Assembly: GCA_022605955.1 (NCBI GenBank)
Contig: JAKCOZ010000001.1
Span: forward strand, 22,312,146-22,376,145
Reading direction: 5' to 3'
Length of the DNA: 64,000 nucleotides
From: Rallus limicola
Taxonomy: Eukaryota > Chordata > Aves > Gruiformes > Rallidae
Below are positions 1 to 13,879 of the stretch, piece by piece. Position 1 is the stretch's first letter, and every line of letters begins with the position of its first letter. The notes under the pieces were generated by a model that worked only from the letters and a program-made list of their open reading frames with translations, did not search any database and was not told the DNA's origin. Made by a program: the position numbers and the translations under genes.

Positions 1-408
1 CCAGTCACAGCTGAGCACTACACAGCCCAGCCTGACGGGATGGGGAAGAGAATGGGGAGACAAAGGCAAACCTCATAGGTTGGGATAAGTACAGTTTACT
101 GGGGCAGCAAGGGGAGAGGGAAAGAACAACAGCAAGACTCATAACATACAAAACTGGTGATACACAATGTAGTTTCTCACCAAACTGCACAAGTCAGACC
201 GTACAGGTCAGAGCCACCCCGAAGCTGGACTGTCCCCAAGCCACATGTCCTGGAGCCATGGTGCCCCCGCCTGACTAGGATTCTTTTATACTGAGTGCAA
301 TGTCATACGGTATGGAATACCCCATTTGATTAGTTTGGGTCACCAGTCCTGCCCGTGTCCCCTCACAGCTTCTGGTGAAAATTAAGCCTATCCCAGTCAA
401 ACCCTGAA
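1..408 (+). mobile_element. Avian endogenous retrovirus LTR-like fragment, cut by the window edge
   Basis: The segment from about 290 to 405 has the run tcatacggtatggaatacc, then tttgggtcacc, then cctgcccgtgtcccctc, and ends in gaaaattaagcctatccc. This order of words resembles a widespread bird LTR-associated sequence that I know from memory. The left part is cut by the window edge, so the 5' end, target-site duplication and element class cannot be judged. No coding frame survives. It could instead be an internal or untranslated retroviral piece. A repeat-library search would settle the family. Confidence 0.55.
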
Positions 409-3400
409 AGTCCTCTCTGAAAGTTCTGCAGTCTCCACCTTTTTATCCACACAGTTGAAGGAACACAATTAATGCTGCAGCCCAATAGCATCAATGTAGT
501 AAATCTGAATTCAAGACTGTATGGGAGGGGGAAGGCGACTATTTTGAAGCAGAACGTATTTCACCCACTGACACTGCTATACCTACAAGGACCAAGATGC
601 ACATGCCCAAGTGCATTTGAGCACTGGGCTTGCATACCTTCAAGATATCAGGCCAAGATTACTTGCTGTGGAAGAGTGCTATCTACCATCAAACTTAAAA
701 GTTAAACACAGCTCTGTATTACAATGGCCCCATAATTAAGAAAGATTGTATATAGTTTGTAGGTAGTTGCTAAGAAAAGGATCAAAGGGAATTTTTTAGA
801 AGAACATCTGTAAACTAACTGCCCTGGGACCAGTAATAATATCTAATAGACAGACAGACAGTTTGGCAGTGAAAAATGAAGTCCAGACATCCCTAGCTAA
901 ACTATTTTCATTGTAATACTAAAAAACACACCTTTAAGTCAAGAAGACCCTTGCCCAGGTGAAGACCCTTCCTCCATGCAGGCACTGTGATTATAAATAT
1001 AACAAAAAAGGTGGTTTTGGGTGTGCTTATCTCTCCTGCAAGAACTGGCTCATTGCACATTGGGCTTTTTGGCCAACAGGAGGACAAGGTGTACAGTTGC
1101 CAAAGTCTCACCACTGTATCAAGGCTCTTCTCAGGTTGGTTTTGGATATATGGAGCATTCAGGAACAGACATTTTGATTCTCCTTCTCTTTATCCTGTGT
1201 TGCCTCTGTGAATCATTATAATTTACACACAGCTCCTTTTCTCCTGTTAGGGGTGTCTTGTATCCAGTGCTGTTGACTTCCCACTATATCTCTGCAGACA
1301 GACCTTGGTTTCAGGCTCAACTTTGCTTTTTTCATCAGGATGTTCAGAGAAACTGTGTGTAAGTGGTTTGGGATGTTGATGACCTGCTAATATAGGTACT
1401 ATAACCACACCTTTTGTACATCCCCCATTTCTTTGCGTCTGTAGGTGATCCCATACCCAGACATCCTCATTTAGGCTATGGTGGTCCTTGGTCCACAAGA
1501 AGACCCTGTCACCTCTTCCTTTTGGTGAGCCCTGATACAAGGCAGTTGTAATCTTGGGTCAGACTGCTTGGAAACAGCTAAATTGTGAGGGAGTGTGAGA
1601 AGCCTCAGTATGTGCTTTCATCCCTAGGTTTGGAGCTGCACTCATGCCTCTGTCCTTTCCTAGAACCACCCCTATTCTGTGGATTGTCCTCTGCCCAGCC
1701 CAGCACCTTGTAAGGCAGCTTTCTCATTCATGGGATGTCTCAGCATTGCCACCCAACCAGCCAAGCCTAGTCATCATTGCCATGAGACACTGGCCCTTAT
1801 CCTCCTGAGGCCTACCAGCATTAACATTTCCTATAGGTCTCCACACCCTTGCCAAATTACTTAAAAATATACTGTTAAAAATATTAATGCAGATTTTCTA
1901 GCACCAGCTTTCAGTCTCAACTCCACTCATAATGTCCAGCAACCACTTTTACAGCTTCTTGCCTGGCTTTGCTTTCCACATACAGAACTCCTGAAGTTAA
2001 TTTGATTATGAGTTTTTAAATTAACTTTTTGTATATACTAGTAGCTGATTTTTGTTTCAAGTAAATTTAATCTAGCTTAAGCCTCAAGCACCAGAAAGTG
2101 TATGTTATTCTACACTGAATTGCTAAATTATTTCAATTAATGTAATGGATTAAATAAAATATTTCCAGCACAAAAAATATAACATTTTTATTGCCAAACC
2201 ATGTTCCCACTTCTGTAAGAACCTCAGCATTATCTCACTAATGTTGCTTAAAGTGCTGTAGGAAGGTTGCTTGAAGTAGATAAATCCAAATTAGTTAACT
2301 ATTTAACAATGAATAAGGATTTATATACTGCTTTTCACAGAATATTTTAAATCTCATGAAATATCTGTTGTCATCCTGTATCTCACTACATACCCCATAC
2401 TAACTCTTGAATCCTTAGGGCTTTACAAGACAAAGGAAATTTTAGGCAGAAATTTTATCACAAAGCTTGAGGAAAATCCCTCGGTGATTAATTTCTTACT
2501 ACAGACTGGTTTTGTTGTTGTTGTTCATTTAAAAAGAATATCCTTCATATCTTGAATTTTATGCCATGGTCTGTTTGAAGATAACAAAAGAAGTTTTATT
2601 TTCACCATTTATTAGCCAGTTTCTCCATGGGCTAGGACTAGAATTTGATTATCACCACACATGGGAAATGACTGTTACAGTAAAATCAAAAGAAGCACAT
2701 AAATATAAACCAAGACTATTGCTGCTAAAGACATCTACTGTATAGCCCTACCCCTGCTTTAGCTAATGCTTATCCAAACAATGTAATAATTAAGATGTGA
2801 TTGTCAAAGAGCAGAAGCACAACTGATGTAGCCTTGGTCTGACTAACAAACCTTGAAGAATCACTGAGAATTGCCAAAAGGGGAGGAAATTAGGGGAAAG
2901 GTAATTCCAACAGGGGGAATCCAAGACCACGGAATGCCCACCCCAGTTATACCACCTCCTCAAAAGATAAAGGCAGAGGGAAGAACTGAACATACATTCT
3001 AGTTTGCATGCTAGATGAAGTAATCTAAACCAATAATTTAATAGAATAACAATACATATTTATTAGAAAGATGCATATGTCAATGTATTATGTATAAATA
3101 ACCACAACAATATTGGCATGTTGTACACCAGGTAAACAAACTCCAGATTTATTGTTACAATTTACCTGTGAAATTTGCAGTCCCTTTGGATTCTCTTGAT
3201 TGGGACCCTTAATATTTGACCAAACCCTAGCCCCAAGCCCCCATCCCACGACAAAAGGATAAAAGATACTATGTTCTTTACCATTTGTAAACTTATTTAG
3301 GACTGAGTGATCAGAGCTCTTTTTATAAAATTTATTCTTTTCTCTAAATAACAGCTAAAAATTCTAAGGTGGTGAAATAAAACTGTAGCCTAATAACAGA

Positions 3401-5460
3401 AAAGAGACATAAAAGAGACATGCTAATTTTAACCTTAGGAGTTATTCTGAACACATATAACATGGACCTTGAGTATAATTCTCATAACAAACTTGCTATT
3501 GACTTCTCATCAAGTAGAGATGGATACTGCCATCTCTAAATAAAAATTTTTAAAATTGCTTATTCTGCAGCCACAATTAACCACCACAGTTTATCACGCT
3601 AAGGTCTAGGCACACAAACCTAAACTCTGACCACTAAATTTGGTTTTACCATCATAGTTTCTATCGAAAAAGTGATAAAAAGATTTTGTACCATTCACGG
3701 ATGGTATCAGAATGCCAAGGAAAAGAAGAACAAATGAACTCTTAGGTAAAGTAACTCAGAGACGTATGATTAAAATTAACATGCACAAGTACTTGGGAGT
3801 CTTTATTCATCCAACTTGGCTTTATGATCATCAATATTCCATAGCATAGAATATTCACATCTTGTGTGAATTTCATTGATTGTATCAATGGTTGACTTAA
3901 AACAGTCCTAGAAATTAAAAAGAAAATTGCTCAAAGGGATTTTATATAGTCCCTCAAAAGAAAATATGTCAATAAATACACAGAAATTTGCATTTTGAAT
4001 ATAAACATATAGTCATATACCAACAGTGTCTAAACAGGATTTGCACACTATGAATGAAATATGTCCCTCAGATATTCTGGAAGCAGTTTTGCCTAGTCCT
4101 AATTTCTCTTGAGCTATGGGAATTTATATTAAATATTTGTTTTGCATCAACTCAGGATCCAGAGTGTTCAGCTACGTCCTGTTAAACTGTTAAGTTTTTA
4201 GGTTTGGTTTGGGGTTTTTTTGGCTGAGCTATTTTTCTGCCTGATCAATTAGTTCATTAATTATAACCTGATGTTTTCCCTGCTCAACTTGACAAGCTTG
4301 TATGCTTTCTTCTCTTGTTCATATACTGTATTTTTATGAAATTATGATGCTTTCCTTTCCATTTTAGATACTTCTTAGTGGTTTTATTTAAAGTGCTGAC
4401 CTCAATAGCATTATATACATCATAAAGCTAAGCAAATACAGGACTGAGCCCTTTGTTCCTAAATTATTCTGAGTTTGCACACTTCATTACCTGTGAACAA
4501 TTTTCCTTAATCTTAACTTGAATTATTTTTCTTATTAAATAAACAATTACCTAATGTTGCCAAAGTATTGTCTTCTTTCTAGGGACAAATTCCAAAGAAC
4601 CAGTTTTCAACTATTCATTAGAGCAGGTCTCCTTTTTGCCTGCACACAAGAATTGCTGGATAAAAATGCCAAGGTCTGTAGCACACTTGTGCCTCAGGCC
4701 TTAGTATCTGCAAAGATGTGATGAAGACCATCATCCTTAGCAGCAGCAGCAGCATCCATCCCTTTTTGTATGTGAGCATCATGACCTACTTTCAGGTCTG
4801 ATCATTGGCTAATTTTAGCATTCTACTGACTCATTTTGATGTCTCTTCATGTAGAAGGGCTACCTACTGAGGAGACTCACCTCTCCCCAATTTTACTAGC
4901 ACATTTTCATCAGCTTGGAACCACAGGTGCTAAAAGTTTCCTGCAAGCCTGGACTAAGATGGAGATTTGTCACATGAGCTGCTGTGAACAACAACAATGA
5001 CCCTCCAGAAAGGTTGGGGTCAAGTTGCCAGCAGTCATGGCTAACCTCTGCATGCTCACAGAACAGCTTATGGCCTTGTGGAGATACATGATTTCTTTCA
5101 GTTTTTCTTTTCTTTCTTTGTCAGGCAGCTTCCCTCAATGACCTTTATTTTAAAAGAAAATTGAGCAGAAATGAAGATATCAGATTCTTGACTCTGTCAA
5201 GAAATGAGAAGGCCCTCTACTGTCTCCAAAAGCAAATGCTTTGAGCAAGATTCACAGTACAAAACAAGAGCATCAGTGCAGTTACTCCATAGTATACACA
5301 GATATTAGCAATCAATGAAGTGCAACAAACTTTAAAAATGTCCATTTAGGGACCAAAGAGCAGGAGTTTTCAGAGTTGCATATGAAAGGCAAGGTGCTAG
5401 CTACTATATGACTTGCTTAAAAGAATGAATGCTACCTGGGACTATGAATTTACAACATCA
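409..5460. other. AT-rich non-coding DNA, no gene seen
   Basis: All frames are short and none has recognisable protein content. Small simple repeats are present: five TTG units at 2511-2525 and about five CAG units at 4741-4755. I see no retroelement, RNA gene or island here. Confidence 0.6.
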
Positions 5461-5465
5461 GGGTT

Positions 5466-5765
5466 GATGTGACCTGAAGACCCAAACTAAGCAGGCTCTC
5501 AGGGGCTGAGAACACCCCATACCGACAATAAAACAGGAGATTTGCCTAAGGAGGCCACATGTATGACAGCAGCCTTGTGCCTAATCACATGCGCCTGACT
5601 GGTCATGAACCTCACTCCCTTATTGAGGTTCTTCATGCATTGAGCTGGGGCACCACTTTGCACATAGCTAATATGAGAAAATAAGTTCCCTTATTAATTC
5701 TATACTAAGCATCCTTGTCTCTTGCCTCAGATGGCAAAGAACTGACTTCAACACGAGATGTAACA
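5466..5765 (+). mobile_element. Possible degenerate LTR fragment
   Basis: A short segment contains aataagttcccttattaatt followed by a T/C-rich stretch and then ctcagatggcaaagaactga. This is the order seen at the 3' ends of some avian retroviral LTRs: polyadenylation area, pyrimidine-rich R/U5, then a splice-leader-like end. I cannot define the 5' boundary, and no target-site duplication was recognised. It could be unique sequence that happens to look LTR-like, so confidence is low. Confidence 0.22.
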
Positions 5766-8130
5766 GAGGAGAGCAGTGTCAGTGAAAGGGACATACAGAC
5801 CAACCACCATCTCCACTAGCAATTCCACATTCACAGTATCAGTTATTTCTAGTCACCAAAGACATCTTCCCTTCCAGAATTACAGGATGAATGTCAGTGT
5901 GAAAGCATAGGGGGGCTATCTTACCAACTTGGTGTTCTCTAGCCTGAAGACACACTGCACTATTCATTAATTTATCATTTAAAAAAAAAAAAGGCAAATA
6001 CATCTTCCTCAAGAGACTTCCCTCTTAATTTATTTTTCTAGCAAAGTAATTGCAGAAGCTACTTTTTTTCAGTGGCTAAAGACCTTCAGAAGTCATAAAG
6101 TCCAGGACTGTTGTAATCAATATAACAACTGTTTCTGCTTTATTACCTAAGGGAAGCCTGTGTTTCCACTGCAGGATTGCTGCAGATTGTAGATATGTAT
6201 CTTTCAAACCTAGAACTGTTAAAGGTGTTTGGGGTATGTGGCATGGCAACCCATCCTACACCATTAAGTGCCCTTTCGGTATCAAATGCAAGTAATCTTG
6301 CAGCTCTTTTTATGATTTATTTTCTGTATATTCTCTACCATTTGTCTTGAAGAGATTTTCAGCTTCCTAGGAAGGCAAACTGAAGGCTTATTTAACCTGT
6401 TAAGAAAGCGGTTTTGTAGCCTTTTCAAACCTGAGCATAGACAACTGAAATTGATAGTAAGTACAACACCAAGAAGAATCTTCCTCATGCTTTTAAGAAA
6501 GAGTACAAAATATAGCTAATAATTATTAAAACAATTAATTACAGGAATTCACAGCTACTATAGAAGTCTTTCCTGAGATATTACTCACTCCAGAGGTTTT
6601 GTATTCTAATTCTAAACATTATTTATTTACCAAGAAGGAAAAAGCCTCTCATACCTACTGTTAAATGTTTTGAAAGGTACAAACCAGAAAACACTAGAAA
6701 ATTTTTCCTCCTTCAGACACAACCTAGGATATTTTCACATTTAGTCCATGGTAGCATCCTCTAAAGTGAAAAAATTAAGACAGAAATAACAATTGATATG
6801 ATTCTGTAGAGCTGCTTTTCTCAGATGGTAACTGAAATAAAAAAAGGAAAAAGTTCACAACATCAGTTTGGCTCACAAACCTGATAGCACTTCTCTGATC
6901 TGAACAAAACACATTATTTCAGAATACTTGTACAAATTATAGTTATGGGGCTACAGAGGAAGGAACAAGCAGGTCAAAGTTTTTCCAAACAATAACCAAA
7001 GAGGCATGATTCACTTCTCTTCAGAAAATCCTAGTGCCAATCTAGTGTCACCCAGGGACATAAACTGAAGGCGTAGTCTCCATCTACAAGCTCAGATCTG
7101 TATCTCAGTTGAATACTTTTTGTTGCCAAAATCTGAATAAGAACAAAATGTTGCAGATCAATAAAATCAGAAAAACTGAAGCATATGCAAAAAACCAAAA
7201 AACCAACCAAATAAAAAAAACCTAAACAACAAAAGAAAAGAAAAAAACCCAAACACAAACCAAACACCAAATTTTGATGCCACTGTGCTGAAGGGACAAC
7301 AATTACCCCAACAAAAGACATTACAAGTTACCAGGTTCCAAGTGTGCAACTGATGTTACATTATGAGGCAGAAGGTAACTTTTGCTGGAAAGAAAACAAG
7401 TACCCCTCAAAAAAAAAAAATCCAAAGGATTCATGGAATGCTGTGTAAGTGAAAGATACCACATGCAAAATGTTGCAGTGAAGCCACAGTGAAGTGAAGG
7501 GACTGTGGTTCTACCAGATGGTTGACCCATTCTCAGATGATGGGAAACTTCCTGCAGGCTGCTTCTTCATGAAGTTTTGAGGCAGGGCAGGATGTGAAAC
7601 CAAGCAAAGTATCTAGACCGGCTTTAGCTGCAACCCTTACTGAATAACTGCGTCTTTCTTACCTAATTGCTACTGAACGTTTCTTTCGTGTTTACTAATT
7701 ATATAAGTGTAAGGTGCAGCACTTCAACCCCAAACCCCAATGGAAGGGGAAGATTCATTATTCACATTTTAAAATTTTAAGAGAAAACCCCAACATTCGC
7801 CCATGCACATTTCTTAATTTTCTGCAAGTTTTTTTTCATTATCCACAGGCAACAACTTACTACAGCAAAGCAAGGTCAAGACTGCATTACATAACAAAGT
7901 CTGCAGTACCAGAGGCAAATCCCTCTGCTTTGAGCTAGCCAAACACCCAGTCAAGGACAATGAGCTTCTCAAATAATCTAAAATTGGTTTTCAACAGAAA
8001 TATACAGTGAGGATGAATTCAGAGACCATTGTCATTGGGAACTTACTGATCACTATGAAGTTATTGAACAACTCAGTGCCTCCAACGATGCATCCCAATC
8101 AGTCCCAACCATTAAGGAAGCCTCTGAGCT
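5766..8130. other. Non-coding DNA with A-rich tracts
   Basis: No recognisable coding exon. It holds a 12-base A run at 5981-5992 and an A/C-rich low-complexity tract at about 7186-7275. The minus-strand frames over that tract (Phe-, Leu- and Gly-rich) are by-products of the simple sequence. Confidence 0.6.
7186..7275. repeat. A/C-rich low-complexity tract (CCAAAA-type)
   Basis: An irregular mix of AAAACC, CCAAC and AAACAC words with almost no G or T on the + strand. This kind of tract is common in bird intergenic DNA. No regular unit length is kept. Confidence 0.75.
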
Positions 8131-8134
8131 GTGC

Positions 8135-8232
8135 TAGGGGTTAGGTTGTGTACTATGGTTAGACTTGATGATCTATGGTTGGATTCAATGATCTCAGAGA
8201 TCTTTTCCAACCTAGTGATTCTGTGAATCTGT
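8135..8232 (+). mobile_element. CR1 LINE 3'-end fragment
   Basis: Contains gttggattcaatgatctcag, then gatcttttccaacctagtga, then an attctgtgaatctgt tail. This is the classic CR1 3' end: the signature TGATCTyAGAGGTCTTTTCCAACC and an 8-bp microsatellite-like terminus. It is in sense orientation, 5'-truncated to about 100 bp, and its terminal repeat has diverged from ATTCTGTG. No coding part remains. Confidence 0.85.
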
Positions 8233-8710
8233 AAAGGCTTAATTCCAGGAACACAAAGGACCACAGAGGAAACCTCAATAATCTGGTAAGAAAGAGGAGC
8301 CCCAGCTCTGGGCCATCACAGGGTTGTACCCTCAGCCTCAGCGTCCAGGAGGACACCCCACACCAGACAAGGGCCTTACTACAAGTATGACACTCATTAT
8401 GGGACAGTGGGGAAGAGCATTTGGGATTACCCAGGACTTCTAATGGAATGTTTAACAGAGGAATTATAGGTGGGAGAGGGGAGGGAGCTAGAGGATTTGG
8501 AAAAAAACATGCTTGGTACAGAAGAAGGACAAGAGGAGGAGAAAGGGACTGATAACATGTGTGTGCTGATCAGCCAGGGTGTGCATGTGTGTGCGCTTCT
8601 GACACGCAGAGGAGCTGTAACTACAGCTATCGAAATTAGCTTGTTCGATGAGTGATTTTGTAACCAAGGTAATAAGTAATGGTAGATGAGGTAATGGTGG
8701 TGAAGCTAAG

Positions 8711-9152
8711 TGTAGCAATGAGCATACTGCTATGTTTCTTGTGCAGCCCTACCCCATCTTGACAAGAGGTCAAGGAACGTTGATCATGAAGCAGGTCATT
8801 CTGGGCAGTTGAATTACATCACATAAGGTTGGTGATATTGTGCACGCCCACGAAGAAAGGTGTGGGACCACCAACGACCACCAGGGACCCTCAGAGACCA
8901 CCGACTCAGATCACTGAGCATGCATAGTGGGGAGGAGAATATGCAGATAACTTTCAAGACATCATTATTCATTATCATAAGACAGCCTTTTCCAAGTAAT
9001 ATAATGAATATGTAGAATTTGATCCTATATAATCTGTGTGTGGTTGACCATGTGGCATGCATGTTAGGTGGAGCTATCCCCCATGCATCCAGTGCTGCAA
9101 TAAAAGAATGCCTGCCTTTTAACACTGCATCAGTGTTACAAGGTTTCAGTCA
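8711..9152 (+). mobile_element. Solo ERVL-type LTR
   Basis: The segment begins TGTAGCA and ends about 440 bp later in CAGTCA. Inside, in order, are gggaccaccaacgaccacca with further GACCACC words, an atgcagataactttc block, a TATA-like ctatataat at 9025-9033, gctatcccccatgcatcca, and the polyadenylation signal AATAAA at 9099-9104 followed by gaatgcctgcc. This order matches an LTR family (ERVL-like) that I recognise from many bird genomes. No second LTR is visible in the window, which suggests a solo LTR. I could not find a clean target-site duplication, so the exact ends are uncertain by a few bases. Confidence 0.8.
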
Positions 9153-9600
9153 CAGAGCCAGCTACTAAAGAGGCCAGGAGATCCAGACCCAATGCTGAAG
9201 AGATCATTGAGTTAACTGAGCAACCCATTTACATGTATGTGGCTCTGTGTGTGTGACAATATATATGTTTCTATGCATCAGGTAGTTGGAGATGAGATGA
9301 GCCAGGGGCATTAGACAAGTGTCTAAGGCCATCACCTGGATGGATCCACAGTACATATTTGTATTTCCCACTAACAGACCTTCATCCTGATCATCCAGAA
9401 AGGATGAGGCTGGTGTTGTTTGCATTTACACGAGGAATGAGTCTTCCTGTCTGTGTTCATCTGTGGGACTGGTTGCATGTATGCATATGAGTACACTGTA
9501 CACACATGTATTTGTGTGCACACCTATTGGGAATACGTACTCAGTCCCACAGCTAGTTTGACCTGCAGGCATGGAGCTGTGGGAGCCCCTTTCTTATCAA
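9153..9600 (+). mobile_element. Possible retroviral internal or LTR remnant
   Basis: Directly downstream of the LTR lie TG-rich words (tctgtgtgtgtgacaatata near 9244) and a block around 9460-9570 containing ctgtgggactggttgcatg, gggaatacgtactcag and tagtttgacctgcag. The last block reminds me of non-coding parts of avian retroviral elements. No gag, pol or env frame is visible. If this reading is right, the neighbouring LTR was not fully solo. It may also be unrelated unique DNA. Confidence 0.25.
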
Positions 9601-12600
9601 ACAACAGGATTTAAGAACCCCTAGCAAGGGATTCAGCAATAATATATTTTGCAATATATCCAAAAAGTTGGAGTGTAAGCCCAGACAAGATTTACTGATG
9701 TTGACAAAGTAACTGGGTGCCTTGGAATTGATTTGTGAAGAACAGCAATTGGCTTGTTCAAGGTTTTGGTCTGCAGTGCTATTAAAACTTCTGCAGGTAA
9801 AGAATAGCTGGAAGCTGTGAAACTTCAGCAAAGGCAATGAAATTATCAGCAAATCTTTCCAAAGCTGGACAAACAAGGGAGCTTTTATCAGATCTTTCAG
9901 AAATCTCAGGAATTCAGTTTCCATCTTTCATTCCCCTAAAAGTAAGGGCAATGAATGCCATTGTCAGCTCTTTGAAAGAGCTCAGCTATTAACCCCCATT
10001 AAACTTTTTAATCCAATCTGATCTCCTGGAAAACACAAAGCAAGAATTCAGAGCTGAAACCAAAATGTGAATCCAGTGCACTAGGGCTACAGCTGGAAAG
10101 CAATGCCAAAGGGATCTTTGATGACTGGCAGATGAGTTGACCGTCACCAACCACAGACCCCTAACATAACTGAGAATTGTAGCCACATCCATTCCTGTCA
10201 GATCAATGATTTTATATATAATATGTATATATATTAGTGACTTACTTCTATCTACAGAAGTGTGAAAAAATAGAAATCTCTACTTCAAAAAACTGGCCTT
10301 CTTATGACTGATAAATAGCAATACTTAAGGTGTAATGCAAAAAAAACCAACCCACAAAATAAATTTAAAAAAATCCCTGACCCCCCTCCATTTATCAACT
10401 GAAAGGTGTCATCATCAAGACTGCTATTATCTCATGCAAAGAAGTACTCAGCAAGGGTTCTAAGATCTAAACTGAGTCCACAGACTTAGATGTCACCAAA
10501 AAGCTTAATCAGAATTTGCCATTTCAGGTTGTATCATCTGATAAAATTTCTGGCACTGGGTTCATTAACTAGAACATATTGCCTGTTTGGAAGATGGTCT
10601 GATAGACGTCATGATCCTGACAAATGGGCTGAGCTGTAAGCAAGCACTGGTTGGAGAGAGTTCAAGGGACTTTAATCTTTCCATTAGCTGCAACATGCAT
10701 TTGCTGAATGGTTTTGGTGGGGGGGTTTTGGTGTTGTGTTGTGTTTTGTTTTGTTGTTATCAGCCATTTGGAAGGAGCACTAGCAATTGCAGGGAGGAAT
10801 ATCATGTAGGTGACAATGGCAACTAGGCCTGTCACCCAGCACAACTGGTATTAAGGATGTAGTACACTCCTCAGTGCCTGGGCTGGGTCCCATCCCAGAG
10901 AGGCAAAAGGAGAGGAAGTGCATACGGGCACAGCCGAGCAGCACTACGGAGCTACGCACACGTAAACCATGATCACTGCCATCTGAAAACTAGTCTAAAG
11001 CAGGATACCTTATAAAATTTTAGGGAAGAGCTGGGAGAACACCTCGAATGATCCTTGGGAAGCAGGCTGCTCCTGGGATGTCACTAGAGATGTAATTTAT
11101 GAATGGTGTGCAAAGCCGCACAGGTGCTTCAAAGAGTCACAACCCTCAGTGTGGCTTTTCAGGGAAGACACCCAGGATAACTCCAGGCCTCCCTCCTCCC
11201 TTGTATTTTATTGGGTAGCGATAGTAACTGAAGGCTGAATTATTTGAACTGGAGGCAGAAGATAGTTGACATGATTTATTAAACCTTTGTCAACCAGCGA
11301 GTGACAAATTTTTAATTTTTTTAAAAGATTTCCTAACCCATGTCAGCTGAAATTAAGTTTAGGTAGTCGTAAGAATAAAAACTGAACATGGCAGGAAAAG
11401 TGTGAGGAGCTGTAGTGCAGATAACTTCGCAGAGACAGAATGGGACAAGACAGTGGAGGTGAGTGTTGAGGGTACAGGACAGAAATGTGCAGATGTTCCT
11501 TCCTCCATCAGACCTCCATGAAAAAAAGCAAAATATATTAAAAAAGGGAATTAAAATATTAAAGAGATGTATTTCATATTAACATTTAGAGATTAATGAT
11601 CATGGAATAACTGACCCACCAGCACATGATGTGGAAAACGACCGGGGAGAAGAGCCTGGTGCTGGGAAACGGCAACCGGATGGATTTTTGCCCCTCTGCA
11701 GAAGACACTGGCCCCACACAAAGCAGACTCCAAGCTGTGGGCTGCATAGCTACATGCCTTCACGCCTGCCACACCAGTCACTGATAAGTAGGGGCATGGG
11801 AGCCAAGCCTTGTAAACCCACTCTTCAAAGACATTTGCTATGTAGATCAGGAAAAAAAAGTAGAAACAAATTGCTCTGTGCTTTGCTATGTATGAAATGC
11901 ACATGCAACATGATTTTTGAGTTATGGGTTATGAAATGCTGGACAGTTCTGCTTGGAATGTGGGGTCCAGATACTCTGCTGTAAGGAGCACATGCCTTCA
12001 TCACCTTTCTCTTCACCCTTATACCTTGACTGAGCAGATCTATAGACAAAACATGGCTGGTGGCAGCTTAACGAACACTGGCTTGTTCCACCAATAGTGG
12101 TTGTGCTCTGGAGCACATGGCTAACCATGGAACAACCAAGTAAAAGTAAATTTCAGAAGTGACCCATGGAAAAAAAGTAATTATCAGGTAACATAAAAAA
12201 CTGGATCTTAATAGTCCTGTCCACACTTCCCAATGACCTGGCCAAGCTACCTCTCCCCTAGCCAGCTCAGGACCTGGAAGCAACTTAACTGCGGAAACTG
12301 GGGACACTATCACTGAAATCCCAGATGTCAGCTCCATTGGTGAGTTTTACAGGTACGCTGAACTCTCTGCAACAAAAACACACATGCCTGTTTCAAGTTA
12401 AATTAGCTTCAGATACTACCTAAAAAAATGCCCTTCTCTCTGCCCTGGTCCCACTCATGAAGCTCCTGACCATCTAGAATATGCCTCATGCTGGGCACAG
12501 AGACCATCACTACTGCAAAAGGGCTCAATAAGAACCCAGATGTGCCACCCAGCCCCTTCCCCAGCAGAACTGTAACCCTCTGCTTAATACATGGGGGAGA

Positions 12601-13879
12601 GGATCACCAGCTGATGTCTTTTAAAGTTATGCAAGAATAGAGGATGCTGATCACGTACATGCATTGCCAGATAGCAGGAGATTGCAAGCAGCACTATTTT
12701 TGCCTGTAGAGAAGCTCCAGTGTAAAAGCAGATAACTGTGACATTTTTCAGAGGGTCAGCCCTGCAGTGCCAGTGCAGATCAGAATTTCAGAGGCATGGG
12801 GAGATGATAGAATTAACAGGAGAGCTGCTTTCAGCTCACAGAATCTTTGTTTTGGGAGAGTCACGCGCTACACTGACAAATACTCAACTTCGCTGCCTTT
12901 AGCCTCATGTCCAGTGACATTTTCAAGAACAAACTTGTGTTGAGAACCCTGCTTTAGGCTGAGGGAGGAAGAGGTGCTTAACTGGTCATCTGAGGGCTGC
13001 TGGAAGCTATTTTGTGCTGGGGAGAATGATAAGCCACATTAATATACTCCAACATTCTAAAAGCATAATTTAATTGAAAATTCATTCCCTCAGGGCAAAA
13101 AAAAATAATCTCAGAATGGGATTTACTTGACCAGACATTGTGGTGGATGTTATGGCGATTAAGAAGCCTGAGATAAACTGTTACTGGAACATATATTGAC
13201 ATTAAATCCTTTAATTAAAGCAAAAAATACATCATTAATAAGCAATAACTCAGAGTAATGGATAAAAATTATACTTGAAATTAATTGAGATCTAAATCAC
13301 AGGACAAAGTGGTAATTTTGCATGTCATAACAAATATTTTCATTTTGGATAGCTCTGGTTTCACACTATCAGTAAGATATGGGAACTGAATTACACAGGA
13401 TTTATCCTATGAATGCTTTATGTAGAAAACAGCCATAAGGCGCGCGAAAGCCTCAAAACGGTGTGTTATACTTTCATAAATCCATTATTTGTGCTATTTT
13501 ATAGAACACAAATATTCTTAAGTGTCCCCAAAAGTGATCCAGTCCAAGTGTAGTAGAAATAAATAGGTATAGGATGAAACAAAACTCATTTTCCCAGTGA
13601 CTTACCACCAGAATTTGAGTACAAATCCCTTTATCAGCCAAAATAATAACTCACCCAGCCTTCAGCGCTGGGAGCATTTCTGTATCTCTTTGTGTTAACA
13701 GGAGAAAGAGCATCAGCCCTGTTTTGATGCTGTAATATAAACGGTTTTGGCCACAGTACCACCAAAGCTAAGCCCCCTTTGGATACAGTGGGTTAAAGCT
13801 ATAGCTTGACCATCAATTTCCTTTTCAGTGTTTAAGGACTGCCTGGCTCATAGTTTGTAAACAGGTTTTGATAATGTCT
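9601..13879. other. Non-coding DNA, no gene seen
   Basis: Open frames of up to 123 codons (minus strand 9553-9924) and 117 codons (plus strand 11631-11984) occur. They show no domain, no codon-level signature and no matching splice structure that I can recognise. There is an AT dinucleotide-rich patch at 10211-10236 and a G/T-rich tract at 10712-10758. Confidence 0.55.
10712..10758. repeat. G/T-rich low-complexity tract
   Basis: The + strand reads as a run of G followed by tttggtgttgtgttgtgttt and TTTTG/TTG words. This is the complement of the A/C-rich tracts seen elsewhere in the window and is probably simple-sequence expansion. Confidence 0.7.
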
